Assembly: GCA_000583135.1 (NCBI GenBank)
Contig: JFBG01000063.1
Coordinates: 1-34,158, forward strand
DNA from: Thioalkalivibrio sp. HK1
Lineage (GTDB): Bacteria; Pseudomonadota; Gammaproteobacteria; HK1
Length of the DNA: 34,158 nt
Direction of reading: 5' to 3'
The notes beneath the pieces were generated by a model. It saw nothing but the letters and a program-made list of their open reading frames with translations. It did no database searches and was not told the origin of the DNA. Position numbers and translations under genes: made by a program. Shown piece after piece: positions 10,821-17,664 of this stretch; position 1 is the stretch's first letter; each line of letters opens with the position of its first letter.

Positions 10821-11771
10821 ATGACATTCGCTGCGCTCTTTCCCGGGCAGGGCTCCCAAGCGGTCGGCATGCTTTCCGATCTGGCCGCTTCGTGCCCGCA
10901 GGTGGGCGAGACCTTCACCGAGGCTTCCGAGGCCTTGGGCTATGACCTTTGGTCCCTCGTGCAGCAGGGGCCGGATAAGCGATTGCAGGAGACCGAACGC
11001 ACCCAACCGGCGATGCTGGCGGCCGGGGTGGCGGTCTGGCGTTGTTGGTCGGCGAATCAAGGAGCCGATCCCGAAATCGCCGCCGGACATAGCTTGGGGG
11101 AATATTCCGCCCTCGCCGCCTTCGGAGCCATCGATTTTTCGGATGCGGTGCGCATCGTGGCCGCACGCGGGCGTTTCATGCAAGAGGCGGTGCCCGAGGG
11201 CGAGGGCGGGATCGCCGCCGTACTCGGTTTGAAGGACGAGGAGGTCGTCTCCTTGTGCGCCGAGGTTTGCGACGATTCGGATCCGGGGCAGGTCTTTGCG
11301 GTCAATTTCAATGCCCCGAGGCAAGTGGCGATCGCCGGTGATATCGAGGCCTTGGAGCGCGCCATGGAGTCCATGCGCTGCGCCGGGGCGAAGAAGATCG
11401 TTCGTTTGCCGATGAGCGTCCCGGTGCACTGTCCGCTGATGGCCCCGGCGGCGCAGCGGTTGGAAGGGCTTTTGGCCGCCATCGATCTTCGCCCCCCGAG
11501 ACTGTCGGTTTTGCATAATGCGGACCTTCTTTCGCATCGCAAGGGAGGCGAAATTCGCACGGCCCTCGTGGATCAGCTCACTCTCCCGGTGCAATGGAGT
11601 CGCTGCATCGCCTCGATGGGCGAGCGGGGGGTGAAAACGGCGATCGAATTCGGTCCGGGGCGAGTGCTCGCCGGGCTTGCGCGGCGCATCGATCGCGATC
11701 TGCAGGTCTTGGCGGTGCACGACACCCCCTCGTTGGAGCAGGCTCTGCAGACGATCCAGTCCCGGGGCTAG
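10821..11771 (+). CDS. fabD: Malonyl-CoA:ACP transacylase (FabD)
   Basis: Loads malonate from CoA onto ACP. The 316-residue product starts FAALFPGQGSQAVGM, has the nucleophile S91 in AAGHSLGEYSALA and the catalytic histidine H203 in SVPVHCPLM. The open frame extends 96 bases upstream, but the family start and an ACGAGG box at 10803-10808 point to the ATG at 10821. It sits 123 bases after fabH and 80 bases before fabG. Confidence 0.95.
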   Translation: MTFAALFPGQGSQAVGMLSDLAASCPQVGETFTEASEALGYDLWSLVQQGPDKRLQETERTQPAMLAAGVAVWRCWSANQGADPEIAAGHSLGEYSALAAFGAIDFSDAVRIVAARGRFMQEAVPEGEGGIAAVLGLKDEEVVSLCAEVCDDSDPGQVFAVNFNAPRQVAIAGDIEALERAMESMRCAGAKKIVRLPMSVPVHCPLMAPAAQRLEGLLAAIDLRPPRLSVLHNADLLSHRKGGEIRTALVDQLTLPVQWSRCIASMGERGVKTAIEFGPGRVLAGLARRIDRDLQVLAVHDTPSLEQALQTIQSRG

Positions 11772-11851
11772 GTGGCGTTCTTTATCGACGGGATCGCCGC
11801 CCGGTCGATACGAGACTCGAGATCGACAAGAACCGACCGAGGAGATCGAAA

Positions 11852-12595
11852 GTGATTTTCGAAGGCGAAATTGCGCTGGTAACCGGTGCGAGCCGAGGTA
11901 TCGGATCCGCCGTGGCTCGGGCCTTGGCCGAACGAGGGGCGAGGGTGATCGGCACCGCCACCTCCCTCCCGGGGGCGCAGGAGATCGAACGATCGTTGGC
12001 AAACGCTCCGGTGCCCGGGACCGGGATGGTGCTCGATGTCTCCGATGCCGATTCGGTGGCGGCGGGTTTCGCCGATCTCGCCGAGCGGGGATCGATGCCG
12101 GGAATTCTCGTCAACAATGCCGGGATCAGCCGGGATACCCTTTTGGCACGGATGAGCGAGGAGCAGTGGCAAAGCGTGATCGAAACCGATCTCGGCTCCG
12201 TCTATCGGACTTCCAAGGAGTGCTCGAGGCATCTGATGAAGCGCCGGGGAGGGCGGATCGTCAATATCACCTCGGTGGTCGGGTTCGTCGGCAATGCGGG
12301 GCAGACCAACTACGCAGCGGCCAAGGCCGGGATCGTCGGCTTCACGCGGGCTTTGGCGCGGGAGGTCGGCCCGAGGGGGATCACCGTCAATGCCGTCGCC
12401 CCGGGATTCATCGATACCGATATGACTCGCTCGCTGACCCTTGATCAGCGCGATCGATTGACGCAATCGGTGCCCTTGGGCAGATTCGGTCTTCCCGAGG
12501 ATGTCGCCGCCGCCGTCGTCTTCCTCGCCTCGCCCGCAGCGGCCTATATCACCGGCGAGACCTTGCACGTCAACGGCGGGATGTATATGGGTTGA
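11852..12595 (+). CDS. fabG: 3-oxoacyl-ACP reductase (FabG)
   Basis: NADPH-dependent short-chain dehydrogenase that reduces 3-oxoacyl-ACP. The 247-residue product has the nucleotide-binding TGASRGIG (11-18), NNAGI (88-92), and the catalytic S141, Y154 and K158 (NITSVVGF and TNYAAAKAG). The tail ITGETLHVNGGMYMG is typical of FabG. The asparagine of the catalytic tetrad, usually ETNL, is aspartate here (ETDL, D113). The GTG start at 11852 follows GAGGAGA (11839-11845) at six bases. Confidence 0.94.
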   Translation: MIFEGEIALVTGASRGIGSAVARALAERGARVIGTATSLPGAQEIERSLANAPVPGTGMVLDVSDADSVAAGFADLAERGSMPGILVNNAGISRDTLLARMSEEQWQSVIETDLGSVYRTSKECSRHLMKRRGGRIVNITSVVGFVGNAGQTNYAAAKAGIVGFTRALAREVGPRGITVNAVAPGFIDTDMTRSLTLDQRDRLTQSVPLGRFGLPEDVAAAVVFLASPAAAYITGETLHVNGGMYMG

Positions 12596-12615
12596 AACGA
12601 TTGGGTTGAAACGAT
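12588..12615 (+). repeat. 14-bp perfect tandem duplication over the fabG stop
   Basis: TGGGTTGAAACGAT occurs twice back to back (12588-12601 and 12602-12615). The first copy contains the fabG stop codon, so the duplication does not change the protein. Confidence 0.85.
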
Positions 12616-12925
12616 GGCCCATGAAGTCGAACGTCCCGATTGTTCCGACGGCAGTCTCCATCATCGCGTTTGCGTCATCGCGCCTGCGATATCGCAAGTT
12701 TTCGAGCATTGCCATCGATCGGGTATTTTGCCATCCGAAGTCGCATTGACTACACTATCAAGCGGCCCCCATACGCTTGCGATCCTCGCTCGCCTGCCTT
12801 GATCGAGCGGTCGATGATCTTCGGGGGATGAGGACGGTAACGCGCATCTTTCGGTAGCGATGCGAAAAGACGGGCGTTGGCGTGTCGATCGCTATTTGGA
12901 CCTCCAAGTACAGGAATCCTCTCAA
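12596..12925 (+). other. fabG-acpP intergenic region
   Basis: 330 bases with no supported gene. acpP usually has its own strong promoter in this interval in E. coli; I expect the same here but cannot mark the exact boxes. Apart from the 14-bp duplication at its left end, I see no strong hairpin or T run. Confidence 0.5.
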
Positions 12926-13297
12926 ATGAGCAAAGTGGAAGAACGAGTCAAGAAAATCGTTGCCGAGCAGCTCGGCGTCGAGGAAAGCGAGATTGCCCTG
13001 ACCTCCTCCTTCGTGGACGATCTCGGGGCGGATTCGCTGGCGACGGTCGATTTGATCATGGCCCTCGAAGACGAGTTCGAGTGCCAGATTCCGGATGAGA
13101 AATCCCAGGATATCACGACGGTGCAAGGTGCGATCGACTACATCAATCAACAAAATGCATCCGACGATTCATCCTCCGATGCCGATGCCGATTTCCCCTC
13201 ATCGTCCGGCAAACCATCCTCCGGTGCCGATGCTTATTTACCCCCCTCGTCCGGCAAATCATCCTCCGGTGCCGATGCCGACTTCACCGAGCGATGA
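12926..13297 (+). CDS. acpP: Acyl carrier protein with repetitive C-terminal tail
   Basis: Carries growing acyl chains on a phosphopantetheine arm. Residues 1-78 are a normal ACP: S37 in the [10 protein letters not shown] motif is the attachment serine, and [21 protein letters not shown] matches the usual third and fourth helices. Normal ACPs stop here, at 77-80 residues. This one runs on for about 45 residues of Ser/Asp/Ala/Gly-rich sequence built from a 15-residue unit: [30 protein letters not shown] and a partial SSGADADF, ending TER. The tail is acidic with few hydrophobics and is probably disordered. AGGA at 12912-12915 precedes the ATG. The position between fabG and fabF makes this the housekeeping ACP and not a polyketide carrier. 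No other ACP gene is in the window. Confidence 0.94.
   Translation: MSKVEERVKKIVAEQLGVEESEIALTSSFVDDLGADSLATVDLIMALEDEFECQIPDEKSQDITTVQGAIDYINQQNASDDSSSDADADFPSSSGKPSSGADAYLPPSSGKSSSGADADFTER
13171..13285 (+). repeat. 45-bp tandem repeat in the acpP tail, about 2.6 units
   Basis: Units at 13171-13215, 13216-13260 and a partial 13261-13285 share ATCCTCCG-TGCCGATGC at the start and TCGTCCGGCAAA near the end. The period is a multiple of three, so copy-number change would keep the frame. The units have diverged at several positions, so the expansion is not brand new. Confidence 0.85.
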
Positions 13298-13370
13298 TCG
13301 AAGCGGGGCTACGGGCACTCGATCTTGCGATCTTCATGGATAACGAAGCCTTGATTGGAAGAGCGGCCTG

Positions 13371-14606
13371 ATGCGCCGAATCGTCGTTACCGGTCTTGGC
13401 CTTACCACCGCGGTCGGGCATGGCGTCGAGGAGAGCTGGGAGAATATCCTCGCCGGTCGCAGTGGGGTGCGCCGCATCGATGCCTTCGATGTCAGCGAGT
13501 TCAGGAGTCGGATCGGGGCCATGGTAAGGGGTTTGGATCTCGATCCTTGGCTGCCGCCGAAGGAGGCGCGCAAGACCGATCCCTTCATCCACTACGGTAT
13601 CGTCGCCGCCAAGCAGGCGATTGCCGATGCCGCGCTCGAAGTCGATAAAAGCGATCCGGAGCGTATCGGCATCGCCATCGGCTCCGGCATCGGCGGCTTG
13701 CCGGGGATCGAAAAAGGGCACGATGCCTTCCTTGCCGGCGGTCCGCGCAAGATATCGCCTTTTTTCGTTCCCTCCAATATCATCAATATGATCGCGGGCA
13801 ATCTCTCGATCGAATACGGCATCCGCGGGCCGAACTACGGCATCGTCACCGCCTGTTCCACCGGCACCCATAATATCGGGAACGCGGCGCGGATGATCGA
13901 GCGCGGCGATGTCGATGTGATGATCGCCGGGGGGGCGGAGATGGCCACCTCGCCGATGGGCTTGGGCGGTTTCGCGGCGGCGCGGGCGCTCTCGACGCGA
14001 AACGATGACCCGGAAGCCGCAAGCCGCCCTTGGGACAAGGATCGAGACGGCTTCGTATTGGGCGACGGAGCGGGGATCATGGTGCTCGAATCCTTGGAAC
14101 ACGCCCGCGCCCGCGATGCCCGTATCTATGCGGAGTTCGCAGGCTTCGGGATGTCGAGCGACGCTTTTCATATCACCTTGCCGCCGGAAGACGGCGACGG
14201 CGCTCGGCGTTGCATGGATCTCGCCCTGCGCGATGCCAAGATGAATCCCGAGAGCGTGGATTACATCAACGCCCACGGCACTTCGACCCCCGCCGGGGAT
14301 GTGATCGAAACCCGGGCGGTCAAGCGCACCTTCGAAGGGCACGCCCGCAAGTTGATGATCAGTTCCACCAAATCCATGATCGGTCATCTGCTCGGGGCCG
14401 CCGGCGGAGTCGAGGCGGTGTTCTCGGTCTTGGCGATCCGAGACGGGGTCGCCCCGCCGACCATCAACCTCGATGAGCCGGGCGATGAGTGCGATTTGGA
14501 CTACATCCCCCATCAGGCGCGCCCTTCGAAGATCGACGTGGTGATGTCCAACTCCTTCGGATTCGGAGGCACCAACGGGACCTTGATCTTCAAGCGCCAT
14601 CGATGA
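13371..14606 (+). CDS. fabF: 3-oxoacyl-ACP synthase II (FabF)
   Basis: Condensing enzyme that elongates acyl-ACP with malonyl-ACP. The 411-residue product has the Cys-His-His triad: C162 in VTACSTGTHNIG, H302 in INAHGTSTPAGD and H339 in KSMIGHLLGAAGG. NSFGFGGTNGTLIF closes the protein as expected. GGAAGAG at 13357-13363 precedes the ATG. It lies 73 bases after acpP, the normal neighbour. No pabC follows. Confidence 0.96.
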   Translation: MRRIVVTGLGLTTAVGHGVEESWENILAGRSGVRRIDAFDVSEFRSRIGAMVRGLDLDPWLPPKEARKTDPFIHYGIVAAKQAIADAALEVDKSDPERIGIAIGSGIGGLPGIEKGHDAFLAGGPRKISPFFVPSNIINMIAGNLSIEYGIRGPNYGIVTACSTGTHNIGNAARMIERGDVDVMIAGGAEMATSPMGLGGFAAARALSTRNDDPEAASRPWDKDRDGFVLGDGAGIMVLESLEHARARDARIYAEFAGFGMSSDAFHITLPPEDGDGARRCMDLALRDAKMNPESVDYINAHGTSTPAGDVIETRAVKRTFEGHARKLMISSTKSMIGHLLGAAGGVEAVFSVLAIRDGVAPPTINLDEPGDECDLDYIPHQARPSKIDVVMSNSFGFGGTNGTLIFKRHR

Positions 14607-14841
14607 GCATCGAGGATCGCTCGAGTCCTTTCAGTCTCGTTCGAGGCGATGAAGACGGTTTCAGGCACTTCGCTCCTTTCGATAGCGTGAGGAAATAGCC
14701 AATCTCCTTACCAGTGATCGATGCGCTTTTTCGCATCACCCCCAAGAGCCCGGCGCTTTCGATATTCGGGCGGGCATTTCGTGGCATCGTCGGGAGATCG
14801 TCGCCTCTTGCCGTTTGGGTACCCTCGAAGGATTGTCGACC

Positions 14842-15870
14842 TTGATCCCAAAGCGCATCGTTTCGTGGATGACGGGCCTCGCTCTCGTCGCCGCCTTGGT
14901 CGCCGCCACCCTTTTCCTTGATTGGAAGCGGGCGATGGAGCGCCCCTTGTCCTTCGCCGAGTCGGTGGTATACGAGGTGCGGCGGGGCGCGTCGATCGGT
15001 GAGGTCGCAAAGGATCTCCACGCAATCGGGGTGATCGAGTCCCCTCGATGGCTGGCCTTTCATGCCCGCATGACGGGATTGGCGGCTCGGATCAAGGCCG
15101 GAGAATACGCCTTCGCCCCCGGCATCGATGCCGAAGATCTGCTCGCCAAGCTGGTGGCGGGGGAGGTCGTCCAACATGCCTTCACCATTGTCGAGGGTTG
15201 GAATTTTCGCGATCTGCGGCGCTATCTGGCCGCCGACGAGGTATTGCTGCAAACCCTGCCGGGCCTCGACGACGAGGAGATCATGCGTCGTTTGGATCAA
15301 GCAACGATGCACCCCGAGGGGCGATTCTTTCCCGATACCTATCATTTCCCCAAAGGCACCGCCGATATCGATGTCTTGCGCCGCGCCTTCGAGACGATGT
15401 CGGATCGGCTCGCCTCGGCGTGGCCCCGGCGGCAAGCGGATCTCCCCTTGGCCACCCTCGACGAAGCCTTGATCTTGGCGTCGATCGTCGAAAAGGAAAC
15501 CGGCTCCCCCGAGGAGCGGGCGCAAGTGGCGGGGGTTTTCGTCTCCCGGCTGCGCTTGGGGATGCGGCTGCAATCGGATCCCACCGTGATTTACGGTATC
15601 GGTGAGGATTTCGACGGGGATCTGCGCCGCTCCGATCTGGTGCGCGATACGCCTTACAACACATACGTGCGCAAGGGTCTTCCCCCGACCCCGATCGCGA
15701 TCCCCGGATGGGCTTCGATCGAGGCGACTTTGGCCCCTCGCGAGGACGGCTCCTTGTATTTCGTTTCCCGAGGCGACGGGAGCCATGTTTTTTCCACCAG
15801 CTATCGCGACCATCGAGCGGCGGTGCGCAAATACCAGCTGCAAAAGCGACGATTGGATGAAAACTCCTGA
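14842..15870 (+). CDS. mltG: Endolytic transglycosylase MltG (YceG)
   Basis: Inner-membrane endolytic murein transglycosylase that cuts nascent glycan strands and is thought to help end their polymerisation. The 342-residue product has an N-terminal transmembrane segment (about residues 10-27), a LysM-like segment (VRRGASIGEVAKDL) and the YceG domain. The catalytic glutamate is in LASIVEKETG, and MRLQSDPTVIYGIG and PYNTYVRKGLPPTPI are family motifs. I chose the TTG at 14842 because GAAGGA ends nine bases before it and the resulting N-terminus (MIPKRIVSWM) leads straight into the membrane segment; a TTG at 14815 or the ATG at 14869 remain possible. Confidence 0.92.
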   Translation: MIPKRIVSWMTGLALVAALVAATLFLDWKRAMERPLSFAESVVYEVRRGASIGEVAKDLHAIGVIESPRWLAFHARMTGLAARIKAGEYAFAPGIDAEDLLAKLVAGEVVQHAFTIVEGWNFRDLRRYLAADEVLLQTLPGLDDEEIMRRLDQATMHPEGRFFPDTYHFPKGTADIDVLRRAFETMSDRLASAWPRRQADLPLATLDEALILASIVEKETGSPEERAQVAGVFVSRLRLGMRLQSDPTVIYGIGEDFDGDLRRSDLVRDTPYNTYVRKGLPPTPIAIPGWASIEATLAPREDGSLYFVSRGDGSHVFSTSYRDHRAAVRKYQLQKRRLDENS

Positions 15871-15963
15871 TCTTTCGAGCCCTCGTTGCCCGACGCCGGC
15901 GCAAGTCTCGACCCTCTCTCCAATGGATGCCCGTACCGGGCTTTCCAAGACGATCGGTCCAAG

Positions 15964-16617
15964 ATGAGCGCTCGCGGCTGCTTCGTGGTGCTCGATGGCA
16001 TCGAGGGGGCGGGCAAGACCACCCAGCTTGCGGCCCTCGTCGAGCGTAGCGCCGAGTTCGGGGCCGGCGATCCCTTGCCTTTGCTCACCCGCGAGCCCGG
16101 AGGGACGCCTTTGGGGGAGTCCTTGCGCGCCTTGTTGCTCGATTCGCAGCGAGAAGGGATGGATCCCATCGCGGAGTTGCTGTTGATCTTCGCCGCCCGG
16201 GCCGAGCATATCGACAAGCTGATCCGGCCGAATTTGGAGACCGGTCGCTGGGTCTTTTGCGATCGCTTCACCGACGCCAGTTTCGCCTACCAAGGTGCAG
16301 GTCGAGGGATGGGGGAGGAGCGCATCGAAATGCTCGAGCGGGTGGTGCAAGGATCGTTTCGTCCCGATCTGGTCGTCATCCTCGATCTCGAACCCCAAGA
16401 GGGGATGGCGCGCGCCCGCCGCCGGGAGCGGGCTGCGGATCGTTTCGAACGCGAACCCCTCGAATTTTTCCGCGCCGTTCGCAAGGGCTACCTCGCGCGG
16501 GCTCATGCCGACCCCGATCGCTATTTGGTGATCGATGCCACGGCGCCGGAAGAGGAGATCACCTCGCAGGTGATCGAAGGCATCCGCGAGCGCTCGAGCG
16601 CATGGGGTCTTCGATGA
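15964..16617 (+). CDS. tmk: Thymidylate kinase
   Basis: Phosphorylates dTMP to dTDP. The 217-residue product has the P-loop DGIEGAGKTTQ near the start, TREPGGTPLGE (dTMP-binding), DRFTDASFAYQGAGRGM (a DRF variant of the DRY/H motif) and an arginine-rich LID segment RRRERAADRFE. The frame extends to 15886, but the family starts a few residues before the P-loop, so the ATG at 15964 is preferred. Its stop overlaps the holB start as ATGA. Confidence 0.95.
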   Translation: MSARGCFVVLDGIEGAGKTTQLAALVERSAEFGAGDPLPLLTREPGGTPLGESLRALLLDSQREGMDPIAELLLIFAARAEHIDKLIRPNLETGRWVFCDRFTDASFAYQGAGRGMGEERIEMLERVVQGSFRPDLVVILDLEPQEGMARARRRERAADRFEREPLEFFRAVRKGYLARAHADPDRYLVIDATAPEEEITSQVIEGIRERSSAWGLR

Positions 16618-17558
16618 TCCCCGACCCCTTGCCATGGCACGATGCGCAGCGGGCCCGGCTCGAACGAAGCATCGCCGCCGGAGCGATCCCCCATGCCCTC
16701 TTGTTGCGAGGTCCCGGGGGCAATGGCGAGAGCCATTTCGCCTCTCGTTCGGCCGCCGCCGTTTTATGTTTGGAGCAAACCCGAGGCAGTCCACCTTGCG
16801 GCGAGTGCGATTCCTGCGTACTTTGTGCGAGCGGCGGTCATCCGGATCGAATCGATGTCGGGGTGAGGGAGGAACGGCGCGAAATCGTCATCGATCAGAT
16901 CCGCGAGATCATCCATCTGACCAACCTCACCCCCCGTATCGGTCGTCGCAAGGTGGTGCTGATCGATCCCGCAGAGCGCGTCAACCATCATGCCGCCAAT
17001 ACCCTCCTCAAGACTTTGGAGGAGCCCCCCGGCGAGACCGTCTTCATCCTCGTCTCGACCAATGCCGCCTTGCTTCCGGCGACGGTCAGAAGCCGCTGCC
17101 AGATGATCGATTTTCCGACCCCGGCGCCGGCAATGGCTCTTGAATGGCTCGAAAAGACGCTTGTTCATGAGCATTCGAAATACGATGCGGCGGACTTGCT
17201 TGAGATCGCCCATGGAGCCCCGTTCGGGGCCTTGGCCTTGGTGGCCGAGGAGCAAATCGATCTTCGAAGGGAATTGGCCATCGAAGTGGACGCACTCCTT
17301 GCCGGCGAGGATCCGTTGAAGATCGCCGCCGCTTGGAAGGTCAAGGGGCTCGATCGCGTTTCTTGGTGGATCGGGGATATTCTTGCCGTCCGGCTGCGCG
17401 AGTCGGCATTGGAAGGAAGGGTGCGTTCGCAACTGCTGCCGCTCGTCGATCAATGCTTGGAGATCCGCCGCCGGGTGATGGGACGGGGCAATCCCAACGA
17501 ACAACTCGCGATCGAGCGCTTGGCGATCACGATCGCCACCGCCGGTCGTGCCGCTTGA
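16614..17558 (+). CDS. holB: DNA polymerase III subunit delta prime
   Basis: Clamp-loader subunit that opens and seats the sliding clamp together with delta and gamma/tau. The 314-residue product starts at an ATG overlapping the tmk stop. It has a cysteine cluster (CGECDSCVLCASGGHPD) matching the zinc module, VVLIDPAERVNHHAANTLLKTLEEP for Walker B and the sensor region, and the SRC motif (VRSRCQ). The P-loop is degenerate (GPGGNGESHFA, with Glu where Lys is expected); E. coli delta prime also lacks a functional P-loop, so this fits the family. tmk-holB is the conserved pair. Confidence 0.93.
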   Translation: MIPDPLPWHDAQRARLERSIAAGAIPHALLLRGPGGNGESHFASRSAAAVLCLEQTRGSPPCGECDSCVLCASGGHPDRIDVGVREERREIVIDQIREIIHLTNLTPRIGRRKVVLIDPAERVNHHAANTLLKTLEEPPGETVFILVSTNAALLPATVRSRCQMIDFPTPAPAMALEWLEKTLVHEHSKYDAADLLEIAHGAPFGALALVAEEQIDLRRELAIEVDALLAGEDPLKIAAAWKVKGLDRVSWWIGDILAVRLRESALEGRVRSQLLPLVDQCLEIRRRVMGRGNPNEQLAIERLAITIATAGRAA

Positions 17559-17664
17559 TATCGATGCCGAGCCGATGGCGGCCCCACCCTCCCTTCGCCC
17601 ATGAGATCGGCCCCTAATATCGAGATGAGATCGCAGCTCCCTTTGAACCAGCGAGGACAATTCG

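Noticed and set aside
16714..16746. Lost P-loop lysine in HolB taken as a defect
   Set aside because: Delta prime of E. coli also has a non-functional P-loop, so the change fits the family and is not a sign of decay.
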